NCBI GenBank assembly: GCA_928212115.1
Contig: CAKMRJ010003334.1
Coordinates: 101,957,650 to 102,021,649 of the forward strand
DNA length: 64,000 bases
Reading direction: 5' to 3'
From: Lactuca virosa
Taxonomy: Eukaryota; Streptophyta; Magnoliopsida; Asterales; Asteraceae
This document shows, piece by piece, positions 45,694-56,372 of this stretch (the first letter of the stretch is position 1; each line of letters opens with the position of its first letter). The notes beneath the pieces were generated by a model. The model made no database searches and had not been told where the DNA came from. It saw nothing but the letters and a program-made list of their open reading frames with translations. The position numbers and the translations under genes are program-made.

Positions 45694-47416
45694 TACCCTA
45701 AGTCCACAACCAAACAAGCAACAGGAAATGAGGCTAAATCGATCATTCTAAGGATATACAATCCTAATCATATACAACTTTGAAAGCATACACTTAGAAA
45801 ATAACTGAGTCGATATCAATTCCAAGTAATACATGGTATCCAGTTCTACTGAGCTACTGAGCTATAAGCTCTAATCTAGCATACATTTCACATGTCAAGC
45901 ATACTAATCACAATACATAAGTATGGGTAACTTAGGAAACACTTACTTGAGCTCGGCTGATTCCACGCATTGCACTCCCCTTTTTACTTAAAAGAATATT
46001 TTAAAAAAAATCAAACTCTTTTTCTTTTGAAAAGATTATCATTTCCTCAGTTTGAGTTCTAATACACCCAAATATAAAAACAAACAACTCTTTGGTGCCT
46101 TCGACCCATATCACAATTATCACTAGCATTCTACATCACAAATAATGGGACGGCCTTGGTGCCTTCGACCCATTGATACAGTGAGAAAACTCACCTCAGT
46201 CTACTGATAAATAACTAACTGCTCGGCTACCGAACCGGAAGATCCCACGCTGAACATACACAAATTACCCTAATCAGAAATAGGTTATAAACCATAACTG
46301 TAGGACTAAATCCCAAATCTAGACTCCCAAGATAAAAGCCCATTCTACCCTTCCCATAATGGGCCTAACCAAACTTGGCCCAAAACACAATAATGGGCCC
46401 CAAGGCCTAAAAAGGCCCAACCCATACAACTTAAGGCCCACTAACAGAATTCTGAGGCCCACCTCTTCTAAACAGGCCAATCCCAAAAACTACTAAGGCG
46501 CAAAGGTCCAAGGCCCAACAGATGTCCAAAAGTCCACTAAGAGGCGTACGTTCGGTGCACTCGATAGCTTGCCAGTACGCCCTGCGTACCCCTTGGTATG
46601 CTCAACATACTGAGATGCTTGCCACCTTAAGCCATTAAGTGCTTAATCCTTTCATCCACTCGATCCAACTTTCAGATCTCGACCATTATAGGGTTATAAG
46701 ACATAAAGTTAGCAACTTTATGCCTTACCATGCCTTAATGGAACCCAACATCAATTTTTGTCCAACAAAGCTCATATTAAGGACTTAAATTCATGCATAG
46801 ACTCATATCAACTACCAAGATTACATTTTTATGCATTTAAAACATCAAAGGGACTGATTTCTAACACCCTAACCTCTGGTGTTGCCCAAACTCACAAAAA
46901 TAACCCATGGGACCAAAATTAAATCCTAAACAAGCCCTAAACTCTAATAATCATAACAATTCATTAAGGTAAGAACTTTTTACCTACAAAAGCTTCCAAA
47001 GTTGATGAAGACTCTGAATCTAAAAGCTCAACCTCAACAAATGCTTGTTCACTGAGTTCCTCTTCTTGAACACACACTAAAATGCCACAAAAATCACTTC
47101 AAAGCTGAAGAACACTCAAAGGGGGTGAACTAGGGTTTCAATGGGACGAATGAACAGTGGAGGCTGATGGGAGTGAGTGTCCAAAGGCCATAATGTTTTT
47201 TAAATAGGGCTCATGCCCTAAAAATTAGGGTTTGGTCATGGCTGTCCTACGCCCTGCATACACCACGTACATCCAACGTATGTGGTTAAGTCCCCCGTCT
47301 CCAACTATGCACATATGCTAATCGTACGAAATGTGTGCCCAGCGTACGAGGGACCATTTTTGCAAAGATTGTCAACTTAAAGGACCAAACAAGAACAAAC
47401 CTTGAATCGAATGTTA
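45694..47416 (-). repeat. E-family LTR-like region (minus)
   Basis: Non-coding. On minus it starts TGTAACATTCGATTC at 47416, like the solo LTR at 56372 (TGTAACATCCCGATG). Both share the GTGCCTTCGACCCA string (here twice, at about 46098 and 46161), a CAGTGAGAAAACTCNC string and GTACGC/GCGTAC motifs (46550-46590, 47240-47345). A TATA-like TATTTAAAAAA lies at 47197-47208 on minus. The left limit is unclear and may include leader sequence. Confidence 0.6.
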
Positions 47417-47485
47417 CAAATCTCCCCCACTTGAATTATATAGGGTGTGGATACCTTCCCTCTTGGCTCTGATACTATGGTGGGT
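47417..47485. other. Scrambled junction left of Cassandra
   Basis: Holds a minus-strand purine tract (AAGTGGGGGAGATTT against the LTR edge), 19 bp GGGTGTGGATACCTTCCCT identical to the inside of the adjacent Cassandra right LTR, and GGCTCTGATAC, an inverted primer-site-like string. Looks like fused remnants. Confidence 0.5.
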
Positions 47486-47721
47486 TGCACCTGATCCCAC
47501 ATCGGCTGGGAAGGAGAACGAAACATTTCCTTATAAGGGGTGTGGTGCCTTCCTTGTCACAACGCGTTTTAAAGCCATGAGGGCACCAGATCCAATAAGA
47601 ACTCTGTAGTTAAGTGTTCCTGGGCGAAAGCAATTCAGCGATGGGTGACCCCCTGGTAAGTTTTCGTGTCGGGAGCCCAAAGCGGACAATATTTTGATAC
47701 TTGCCAAAGGGGGATGTTAGA
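47486..47721 (+). repeat. Cassandra left LTR
   Basis: Starts TGCACCTGATCCCACATCGG and ends GGGGATGTTAGA, two bases before the primer site. The start could be a few bases earlier (TGGTGGG at 47478). Carries the better 5S-like block. Confidence 0.75.
47583..47672 (+). rRNA. 5S rRNA-derived segment in Cassandra left LTR (partial, not a functional rRNA gene)
   Basis: GCACCAGATCC, AGAACTCTGTAGTTAAG, CTGGGCGAAAG and GATGGGTGACCCCCTGG match plant 5S rRNA from about base 25 to the end. A box (AGTTAAG...CTGG), intermediate element (GATGGG) and C box (GGGTGACCCCCTGGTAAGT) of the Pol III internal promoter are recognisable with substitutions. The first 24 or so bases of 5S are absent. Confidence 0.8.
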
Positions 47722-47723
47722 AA

Positions 47724-47735
47724 TGGTATCAGAGC
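47724..47735 (+). other. Cassandra primer binding site
   Basis: TGGTATCAGAGC, initiator-Met tRNA complement. Confidence 0.9.
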
Positions 47736-47794
47736 TAGTGCACATGTCGATGTGTTCGACAGGGACGTCGAACCCAATAATGGGGGGGGGGGGT

Positions 47795-48021
47795 TGCACC
47801 TGATAACACATCGGCTGCGAAGGAGAACGAAACATTTCCTTATAAGGGGTGTGGATACCTTCCCTGTCACAATGCGTTTTAAAGCCGTAAGGGCAGCAGA
47901 TCCCATAAGCGGACAATATTCCCGACGAGAGCAATTCAAGGATGGGTGACCCCCTGGGAAGTTTCGTACCGGGAGCCCAAAGCGGACAATATTGTGATAC
48001 GTGCCAAAGCAGGATGTTAGA
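47795..48021 (+). repeat. Cassandra right LTR with damaged 5S block
   Basis: The 5S-like block (about 47888-47973) keeps AGATCCCATAAG and GATGGGTGACCCCCTGG, but the A-box part is replaced by GCGGACAATATTCCCGACG. That string matches the 3' part of this LTR (AAAGCGGACAATATTG). Confidence 0.75.
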
Positions 48022-48099
48022 TTGCTTCTAATCCAACTGCCATATTAGCTTACATGTCTCATTCACTTATGTTTTTATCCAACATGTCAGGTATTCTTT

Positions 48100-48625
48100 A
48101 ATCCTTGTGGATATTAGATTCTGTTGCATCTCATCACACGTCATCACATTTGTCATCTTTTGCTTTATTATTTTCTCTTACACATGTCTTTGATATGTCT
48201 GCTAGTGCTACACCTATGTAAGTAGAGGATGTTGGTTTTATTGTCACTCATTATATATCTTTAACAAATGTGTATTACATTCCCACACTTGTTTTGAATC
48301 TTGCATCCTTCAGTCAGTTGTGTAAATCTGGTTCTTGGGTCTTCTTTTCTAATTCATTCTGTTGTGTAAAGGACATTCGATCTCGGATGGTGATTGGGAT
48401 AGGTCGTAGACTTGGGGAGCTGTATGTTTTGGAGATGCTACATGTTGCTGATGTTGTTGCATCTAGTGTCGATTTGTCGTCTTTTCGTTTAAACCCTTTG
48501 TCGTCTGTTTTTTTATCTTTGGCATTCTTGTTTGGGACATGTGTCGGGGTTTCGTTTACAGTTTTTGGTTTCTACTGGTGTGTTAGGTTATTTGAAAACG
48601 GATGATATTTCTGATTGTTGTGGTT
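48100..48625 (+). pseudogene. Element F: protease and GAG-pre-integrase
   Basis: Near 48110 WILDSVASHH: the DSG triplet reads DSV, so no active protease. After a stop, 48270-48500 gives YYIPTLVLNLASFSQLCKSGSWVFF, IGRRLGELYVLEML and ASSVDLSSFRLNP. A frameshift near 48520 leads to integrase. Confidence 0.8.
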
Positions 48626-49160
48626 GTAAACTTGGAAAATTTTCTGCTTTACCGTTTAATAAAAGTGTCACTCGTTATGTTGCTCCCTTTGATATCGTGT
48701 ATTCTGATGTGTGGGGTCCATCTCTAATCACCTATAAATCAGGAGCTAACTATTATGTTTATTCCATTGATGATTACACTCGTTATATGTAGGTTTATCT
48801 TATAAAGTGCAGGTCTGACTTTTTCACCATATATAGTGAATTTAGAGCTCTTATCAAGACTCAACACTTTGTTGTCATAAAATGTTTTCAATGTGATTTT
48901 GGAGGAGATTTTACCTCCAATTATTTTAAACAATTATTGGCATCTGATGGCACTGTGCATCAGTCATCTTGTACAGACACTCTTCAATAGAATGGCGTTG
49001 CAGAAAGAAAACATCGACATCTCCTAAAAACTACAAGATCCTTACTACTTTATGCTCAAGTTCCCAATATGTTTTGGGGAGAAGTTGTTCATACCGCCAC
49101 TTACGTTATTAATCACATTCCTACTGCGTAGACTTTAGGGAGTCTACTTATAAAATGTTG
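48530..49160 (+). pseudogene. Element F: integrase
   Basis: 48532-48790 has ISDCCGCKLGKFSALPF (zinc Cys pair), IVYSDVWGPSLI (first D) and YYVYSIDDYTRY. After a stop, IKCFQCDFGGDFTSN (second D) and NGVAERKHRH (E) can be read near 48885 and 48990. Stops at 48790 and 48988 break it. Confidence 0.82.
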
Positions 49161-49660
49161 TTTGCACAACATCCAAATTATTCTTCATTACGAGTGTTTG
49201 GGTGTACATGTTTTGTCTTGAAGCCTCATGTAGAGAGAAAGAAGTTGTCTTTAAAATCAGCTCTTTGTGTTTTTCTGGGATATGGTATTGGTCAGAAAGG
49301 TTATCAGTGCTATGATCCATCAAATCAGAAACTATATGTCTCTCGTAATGTCACATTTTTGGGCATATTTCATTCTATAGCAGTCTTGTTCAGTCATATG
49401 ATGCAACTCGAGAGGAGCTTCGTACTATTGATCCGTTTGGCATTAACATTGATGATCCACCACCTGTCGCTGATCCTCTGCCTATAGATCATCAAGACCC
49501 CCCTCCATCGAGGCCTTATCGTAATAAGAAGTTCATATAGCTTCCTGACTTTGTCTATTCCTCTTACTCACTAGTGTTTGCCTCCTTTATTGCTTATGTA
49601 CATCGTCTCTCTGATCCATCATCCTACAAAGAGGCTGTTTCTGATCCCCTTTGGCAGACC
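49155..49660 (+). pseudogene. Element F: integrase C-terminus and linker
   Basis: MLFAQHPNYSSLRVFGCTCFVLKPHVERKKL, CVFLGYGIGQKGYQCYDP and LYVSRNVTFL, then a frameshift near 49365 and an acidic proline-rich linker (INIDDPPP region) with a stop at 49540. Confidence 0.8.
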
Positions 49661-50560
49661 GCTATGGTTGAGGAACTTACAACTCTTTATCATACTCATA
49701 CATGAGATCTGGTTCCGCTTCCGCCCAGAAAGCACATGATTAGTTTTCATTAGGTATATAAATTCAAAACAAAGTTTGATGGATCCGTTGAGTGTTATAA
49801 AATCTAGACTTGTTGCGAAAGGGTACGCACAAAAAGTTTTGTATGGATTATGAGGAGACGTTTTCTCCTGTTGCAAAAATGACAATTGTTCGCACCTTGA
49901 TTGCAGTTTCTTCCATTCGCAAATGGAATATTTATCAGATGGATGTCAAGAATGTGTTCTTGAATGGTGGCTTTCATGAGGAAGTATACATGTCTCCTCC
50001 CCCTGGTATTGCTCACCAACCAGGTGAAGTTTTTCGACTTCTGAAGGCACTATATGGCCTCAAACAAGCCCTTCATGTTTGGTTTGAGAAATTTTCTACG
50101 GTGATTACTTCGTTTGGTTTTCAACCATGTAACAATGACTCGACTCTATTTGTTCGATGTACGAATACGGATCAGATTATTCCTTCCTTATATGTCGATG
50201 ACATGATTATTACTGGTGATGATCATGATGGTATAGAGTCTTTAAAGCGTGATTTGGCTCACTATTTTGCTATGAAAGACTTAGGTTTGCTACGTTATTT
50301 CTTGGGGATTGAAGTTGCTTAGTCTCCAAAGGGTTATCTTTTATCTCAAACAAAATCTATTTCAGATTTGTTTGAACGCGCACGACTCACGGATAATCGG
50401 ACAATTGATACGCTTATAGAGATTAATGCAAAGTACTCTCCAAATGATGGTGTCCCATTATCAGATCCAAGCCTTTGTCGTACCATTGTAGGGAGTTAGG
50501 TTTACCTGACTGTCACTAGACCGGATATTGATCATGCAGTTCATGTGGTTAGCCAGTTTG
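49661..50560 (+). pseudogene. Element F: reverse transcriptase
   Basis: TAMVEELTTLYHTHT, RKHMISFH then 49810-50322: MDYEETFSPVAKMTIVRTLIAV, YQMDVKNVFLNGGFHEEVYM, YGLKQALHVWFEKF, and the catalytic YVDDMIITGDDHDGI and FLGIEVA. The YVDD core is intact; the flanking stops and frame changes are not. Confidence 0.88.
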
Positions 50561-50977
50561 TCACGGCTCCTATTACTGTTCGTTGGGGAATTGTTCTTCG
50601 TATTTTGAGATATCTACGTGGTACTCAGTTCTGCACTCTTGTGCTTCCATCTACATCCTCTCTTGAGTTGCGTGCCTATAGTGATGCAAATTTGGATAGT
50701 GATATTTATGAGCGTAAGTCCACTACTGGGTATTGTGTTTTTCTTGGAGATTCATTGATATCATGGAAAAGCAAGAAACAAGATGTTGTCTCTCGATCTT
50801 CTACAAAATCTGAGTATCGAGGTATGACTATCACAACTTGTGAAATTGTTTTGTTGAGATGGCTTCTTGCAGATATGGTCATGCACATCTCTTAGTCTAC
50901 CCTTTTGTATTGTGACAACGAGAGTGTGATAATGATTGCAAAGAAGTCCTTGTTTCATGACCACACAAAACACATTG
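50545..50977 (+). pseudogene. Element F: RNase H, left part
   Basis: ILRYLRGTQFCTLVLPS, LRAYSDANLDSDIYERKSTTGYCVFLG, SKKQDVVSRSSTKSEYRGM and, after a stop at 50893, LYCDNESVIMIAKKSLFHDHTKHI. The solo LTR begins at this point. The next codons, QIDCHF, appear at 53213. Confidence 0.88.
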
Positions 50978-51642
50978 TGTAACACCAGTCAAAATAGGTC
51001 AATAGACAATCACATGTGATTATGCCAATCATGTAATGTGATTTTGTTAAACTAGTAATGTGATAAAAGTGCTATGTAGTTCATGATAAATTCTAATACA
51101 AATATGAACTTTCTTTATGATTCAACTCAAAGTATACGTCCATACGATTCCAAAAATATAGAGAACGTATGAATCTGACTTCGCATGAAGAAGTTATGAT
51201 AAACCGAACACTATAAATCTCTATAATAAGAGGAATTTAAAATAGACTTAGAATTAGCTATTGGAGTCTAAAAGAGAGTTGTAGTACTTGTAAATACCTA
51301 TGCGTGCATATAAAGAACGTCAAAAACGGAGTTCGTATGTGAAAGTTACGACCTTCTGAAGATACATCTGTCAAAACCCTAATCCGACTGAACTCACGAC
51401 GTGAACATAGAAACTCACGACGTGAGGAGTCAATTTGCCACATTTCGCATCTAGAAGGTGCGTGACGAGGCTACGAAGGGATAAGTTCCAAACTCACGAC
51501 ATGAGCAAGGATATCTCACGACGTGAGGATTCATCTGGCCACCTGCCGAAGCTAGGGACGCAAATGGCAAGTCTACGAGATGATCATGCTTGACTTACGA
51601 CGTGAGTCTTACAAAACTCACGACGTGAGAGTCCAAAATCTT

Positions 51643-51653
51643 ACTATAAATAG
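51643..51653 (+). promoter_or_regulatory. TATA box of the solo LTR
   Basis: ACTATAAATAG followed by AAAGTTCGACCCCAGCCATTC, as in the B LTR on minus. Confidence 0.6.
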
Positions 51654-52559
51654 AAAGTTCGACCCCAGCCATTCTTACACCTGAACTTCTTTCCTTTCTC
51701 TCATTTGCTGAAGCCCTCTTGCATCCCGATCCCCAACGACCTCGTACCGCTGACCGTTTCTGCTTAGATTACATAAAATCACGCTACTAGGGTGAGTTTC
51801 ACGGCCCCACTTTTTAATATTTTTGGGGGAAAACGCATGCTAAATATTGTATACACGTTAATATTATGTCTATATGATAGTATATTAGCATCAACGTAGA
51901 TCGTTATATTAACCGGGATATAGTTGTTTAAATATAATATTTTGAATATATACAACTATTATCAACTTGTTAGCATGTTATTATACTAATGTAGATCTTG
52001 AGTTATACTTAGGATTCTATATATATGTTGTGTGCGATATAGTTCCGAAGTTATATTCGGAAGTTCTATATGTTAATTTATAAAGTATGTTGCTATTATT
52101 GGTTTTATGTCAAGATAAAACTTGGTATGCTATATGTAGTTATTATTAGTTTTATGACAAGATAAAACTTGGTATGTTATATGTTATTGTTGGTTTTATG
52201 ATAAAACCTGGTTTTTCCTCAAGTTATAGCTGTTATACTGCCTAAAGTAATATGAACTTAGGAGTAATGTTTAAAAGCAAAGTCTAATAACATAGGCTTT
52301 TAGACACGAAAATGCTTTTGTTGTTAGAGCTATAGGAAGCCGTTGAAGTCTACATGAATAATTGTATACATCAACTAAGATTGGGGATCTTAGCAGAAAT
52401 CCTCTTAACTGTCACCGTTAATCCCGTGTGAGCGAGGAAGTCGTGTATAATTAGTATACGGGTTGACAACCCCACTCGTGGTTGCTAGCTACAATCAAAT
52501 TTAAGCGAGTGACGAACTATCCTTTTATTTGTTATTTGCTCCAACGTCGATGAAGCGTG

Positions 52560-52640
52560 CGCTTTTCCTCATGGAAATCATGAGTGGGTTGTCCTCATGG
52601 AAACCATGAGTGGGTTGTCCTCATGGAAATCATGAGTGGG
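52560..52640. repeat. Short tandem repeat in the solo LTR
   Basis: Three near-copies of a 31-bp unit, TCCTCATGGAAATCATGAG then TGGGTTG, at about 52565, 52593 and 52618. Confidence 0.7.
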
Positions 52641-53172
52641 TTTTATCAGAGGTATTATGTCAAAGCAGCGGTTACAGGCTTATGGTAGCAAATTGTTAGA
52701 AACATTATACTTTGTCGTCATACAAGTATAAATGTTAAGTATAAGTTTCCCCATACTTATACCCTAGGTACATGGAACGTTTAGGTATATTACTTAATTG
52801 TTAAGTAAACTATTATACCTAATATATCTACTAATCGTTGGAGAGTCAAAATGATACTTTCAAAACTAAACTTTTGAACTTAGAAAAAATATTATTTTTA
52901 TATGGAGTCAAAACCTATGAACTCGCCAACTTTATGTTGACGTATTTTAGAATGCATGTGTTTTCAGGAAATTGAAAAGCTGGTATGTATTCGAACAGGA
53001 GAAGTTTTACTATTACCTTTCTGTTCATTAAGAAGTATACAATAGTCGGATATTATGTAATAGGTTCTAGAAAAACAGTAATGTTACTTTCAATAATCAA
53101 TAAAGGTATGTATTTTCTTTAATACTGTTCAATGTATGTTATATAACTATAATACGAAGAATGACGTTACAT

Positions 53173-53266
53173 CACCCGGTGTTTCCGCCGACGGCCGGGG
53201 TGTGACACATTCAGATTGATTGTCATTTCACCCGGTGTTTCCGCCGACCCGGTGTTTCCGCCGATA
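53173..53266 (+). repeat. Triple CCGGTGTTTCCGCCGA motif across the LTR end
   Basis: One copy inside the LTR end (about 53176) and two directly joined copies outside it (about 53232 and 53250), after the IDCHF codons of F. F ends here. Confidence 0.85.
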
Positions 53267-54522
53267 GCTAGAAAACTCTAATTAGCTAGTTTATATATTA
53301 TGTATTTTTTTTAATTGTATTTTTTTACTTTTCATTTGGTAATAATATAAAACTTTAGCTGTTCTATATCTTGTTAGTTTTAAACCATTACATATGTTAT
53401 ATAAACTAAATAAATTAAATATCATGATTTATTATTTCATATAATCTTTAAACCATTACATATCTTATATAAACTAAATAAATTAAATATCATGATTTAT
53501 TATTTCATATAATCTTCGTGTTTATTTTTCTGATAACTAGATCATAACAAATATCAAAATCAAAGTTAAAAAAAATTAATAAATTTTATATGTCAATTAG
53601 TAGAATACTAAAATAATAATAAAAAAAAAACATTTTCCTACAAGAAAGAACGTAGGTATTAAATATAAACTCTAACCACAAAGTATAACAAGCCACGTAT
53701 AACAATTCCAACGGCTTAGTAGCATAACATGGCATCATGGGAGCCTGTGAAGGAATACAGACCTTGAAAACAAATAAAAAATAAGACGAGTACTAAAGCA
53801 AGATCTCAAAGAAATCTAGTATTCAAAGTTTCAAACCTAAGAAATATTTAAAAATACTTTTTTTATTTAAAACCACTTAGTTTTTTTTTTAATTTTTTTT
53901 TTCAAATTAATAGCACTTTCATTTTTTTAATACTACTTTGTGTGTACTAAATGTTTTGTATAAGAGAAATAGTATTTATTTATCGAGTAAATGGACAAAA
54001 TATATATTATAAGTAGATGAATTAATTTTTCAAATGGAAATATAAAGTTTGTTATCAAATATTTCTCAAAAACAATAAAATCATATAACGTACATTTCCA
54101 AAATGAAAATATAATAAATAGAAATGATGTCGCACGAGTTGAATATTTTGCCAACATACAATAAAAGAAAAAGTGGTTTTATTCTAGAAACATTGAAAGA
54201 AAAAAAAACAATTTAAGAAGAGATGATCAATTTAAAATAGAAAACTATACAATTAAAATTTCAATGATACTTTTATTCTTGCCCTATAAAGTTGTGAGTT
54301 TCATTTTTCAATAGAAATTGAAAAATAATGACATTTGTTTATACTAGAGGGAATGGGTTGTAGTAAAGGTAGGGTGGAGCCTATATAACATGTTTTGCCA
54401 TAGTGAACATCATGTCTGGTGTGGTGCATGGTTTGGGCCGAATGGTTTAGTGAACTCGACTACTTATTCATGAGCTCCTCCCTCCCCACCCCTCTCTCTC
54501 TCTCTCACACACACATACATAC
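53267..54522. other. AT-rich stretch without a gene
   Basis: About 1.25 kb, very AT-rich, with a 68-bp tandem duplication, poly-T runs near 53880 and a CT/CA microsatellite at 54485-54515. Open frames on either strand are short and without domains. Could be older non-transposon DNA. A CCTATATAACATG string near 54378 resembles a TATA box, but nothing is attached to it. Confidence 0.5.
53379..53514. repeat. 68-bp tandem duplication
   Basis: 53379-53446 and 53447-53514 are identical except ATGTT versus ATCTT. Recent local duplication. Confidence 0.9.
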
Positions 54523-56372
54523 TGTAACACTCATAAAAATCATGATAAATTTAAACTTTTTAAAATCACCCAAATTCACAAATTGTTTACAAACATAGTC
54601 TTCAAAATCATTTTAACATCAGAGTTCCCAAAATTATAAGTCCAAAACATGAGGATGTGTACGGTCATGTCTTCGCCTTCCCGAGGTCCTCTGAAGTACC
54701 TGAAACATAACCCAATGCTAAGTGAGTTCCCCAAAATACCAACACATAACATAAGCATAATACAGACAACATGCATATAGAGCCTTCAGTCTGACTGGAA
54801 CGCCCTACCGGCCTACAGTCTATCTGGTACGCTCACAGAACCTTCAGCATGACTGGTACGTCTCACCGGGCCTTTAGCCTATCTGGAACGTTCTACGGGC
54901 CTTCGTCCTGACTGGTACGTCTCTCGGACGTACAGTCTATCCGGGACGCCATGGGTCTCTTGGCCTTCAGTCTACACTGGTCCGCCTCAACCCAACTACA
55001 GATAAACCATGTCGACATATACATAACATATAAGCATACATATAACCAGTCAACAGACAATCAGACAGATCTTACAGATCACTAAGCATAGCATCATCCT
55101 ATATACCAGGATACAGATCTAACAGATCATTACAACATACCAACATACAATAAACCATGATAACAATCCAATGGGCCGACCATGGTTCCTTCGACCCGAA
55201 AGTACAGTGAGGAAAACTCGCAACTTAACAGAAACTGATGAGGCCTCGACTCTAAATCTCAGCTCTCTAACCGACACCTATTCCCACCAAATGACCAATT
55301 TCCATCAAAATCCAAAATACCCTTAAGGTCAAACTTGGTCAAAGTCAAAGTCAAAGTCAACTGGTCAAACCCACTAAGCAACCGGTTCAATCCAGCCGAG
55401 TCAACCAAACCGAGTCAACTCAATCGCATTGACCCAGTGCAAGTACACGGGGCATACTCCGAAGGTATGCTGAGCGTACTCCAAGTCCTCGTTGTTGACC
55501 ATCATCGGGTGGATGACCTCATACGCAGGGCATACTCCGAGTACGCGGGGACGTACGCTCGTAATCTTCAAAACTCAATAAGTGCTTAATGGCTTAAGCA
55601 CTTACGTCCATATTTCAAATCCAAAGCTAAAATGCACACTAGAGTCATAAAGTTTCCAACTATATGACTTTACTCACCCATTAAGTGTTTTACTCAAGGT
55701 CTTAATCCATTAAGACCTTCTACAAGATGCATGGAGCAAAACTAACTATTGGGACTTCATTTTTATGACTTAGGACCCCTCTTAGGGTCTGAAAGGACAA
55801 CTCAAATCATCAAGAACATGCCATGCTCAAGATAAGACATTTGAGACCAAAAAGCATTACTAAAACACCCATTTCTAGAATCTACATGATTGAAAGACAA
55901 AGTTGCAAGCTTTATACCTTTGAAGGGTTGCAAATGAAGAGTAAGTCCCAGATCCAAAGTGCTTCACTCTTCCAAGATGAGCTTGGCTTCCTTCCTTCTT
56001 CTTCTAAGCACATAAACACACACTTTTAGGCTAGAAATGGCTTCTCAAGGTGAACTAGGGCTTCAAAACACGAAGGAGAGGGTGGAGGCTGATAAGTTGA
56101 AGGGAAGGGAGGCCATAAGGATGCTTAAATACCAGCCAAACCCTAAAAATCAGGGTTTCTTCATTTAGCAAGTACGCCCAGCGTACAATGATGTACACCC
56201 ATTCCTAGTACGCTCAGCGTACACCACGTACACATGGCGTACTCTGAAGCCTTAAATTACCAAAATGCCATTAAGGCCCTTTTTGCATACACTTCTATAA
56301 CTGTGGGACCAAATGCAATATAAATGAATTAAAGGGGTGAAATTTGAAGTACCTTATCATCGGGATGTTACA
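54523..56372 (-). repeat. Solo LTR of the E-type gypsy family, in a CA microsatellite
   Basis: 1850 bp, TGTAACACTC to GGGATGTTACA on +, flanked by CATAC (54518-54522) and CACAC (56373-56377). It shares CCTTCGACCC, CAGTGAGGAAAACTC and several GTACGCTGAGCGTAC-like motifs with the E LTR region. A repeated TTCAGTCTGACTGGTACG-like unit lies at 54780-54990. No gene. Confidence 0.82.
54780..54990. repeat. Degenerate tandem repeat inside the solo LTR
   Basis: About seven copies of a unit near 30 bp with core GCCTTCAGTCTGACTGGTAC, differing by a few bases each. Confidence 0.7.

Larger units (their letters stand above)
30849..47416 (-). mobile_element. Element E: decayed Ty3/gypsy retrotransposon hosting three insertions
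   Basis: Minus order is LTR-like region (about 45694-47416), leader, gag (37502-36524 and on to 33900), protease, RT, RNase H and integrase, cut at 30849 by X. A solo LTR (34004-36523) splits the gag knuckle and element D (37817-45688) splits the 5' part. Pol resembles chromoviruses like element A. Many stops and frameshifts show it is one of the oldest layers here. The 3' end and 3' LTR are not in the window. Confidence 0.75.
47486..48021 (+). mobile_element. Cassandra-type TRIM retrotransposon with 5S rRNA-derived LTRs
   Basis: Two LTRs of about 230 bp (47486-47721 and 47795-48021) share TGCACCTGAT, CACATCGGCTG, AACGAAACATTTCCTTATAA, GCGTTTTAAAGCC, a 5S-like block and AAAGCGGACAATATT. The interior is about 70 bp with primer site TGGTATCAGAGC (47724-47735) and a G-rich tract before the right LTR. 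It has no coding capacity, as known for TRIMs. The outer edges are uncertain and I find no clear target duplication. Confidence 0.85.
50978..53207 (+). repeat. Solo LTR (gypsy, B-related) inside F RNase H
   Basis: 2230 bp, TGTAACACCAG to GGTGTGACA, flanked by CATTG (50973-50977) and CATTC (53208-53212), a duplication with one mismatch. It shares with the B LTRs the CATATAAAGAACGTCAAAAA module and the palindrome cluster (CTCACGACGTGAG, about 51392-51632) before a TATA box at 51643-51653. No internal region. Related to the partial LTR at 63718. Confidence 0.88.
48022..53229 (+). mobile_element. Element F: decayed Ale/Retrofit-like Ty1/copia, 5' and 3' truncated
   Basis: Contains protease, integrase, RT and RNase H on + in copia order but no gag, no LTR and no primer site. 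The left end meets Cassandra and the right end stops abruptly after IDCHF at about 53229. It is interrupted by a solo LTR at 50978-53207. Lineage is assigned from remembered Ale/Retrofit strings such as ASSVDLSSFRLNP. Many stops mark it as old. Confidence 0.8.

Noticed and set aside
47583..47672. Genuine 5S rRNA gene
   Set aside because: Lacks the first bases of 5S, has many substitutions and sits inside a TRIM LTR flanked by a primer site.
47610..47949. About 100-codon open frames on both strands
   Set aside because: They cross the Cassandra LTRs, primer site and G-run; no protein similarity.
54378..54390. CCTATATAACATG as a host promoter
   Set aside because: No transcript-like or coding sequence follows; one TATA-like string in AT-rich DNA is expected by chance.
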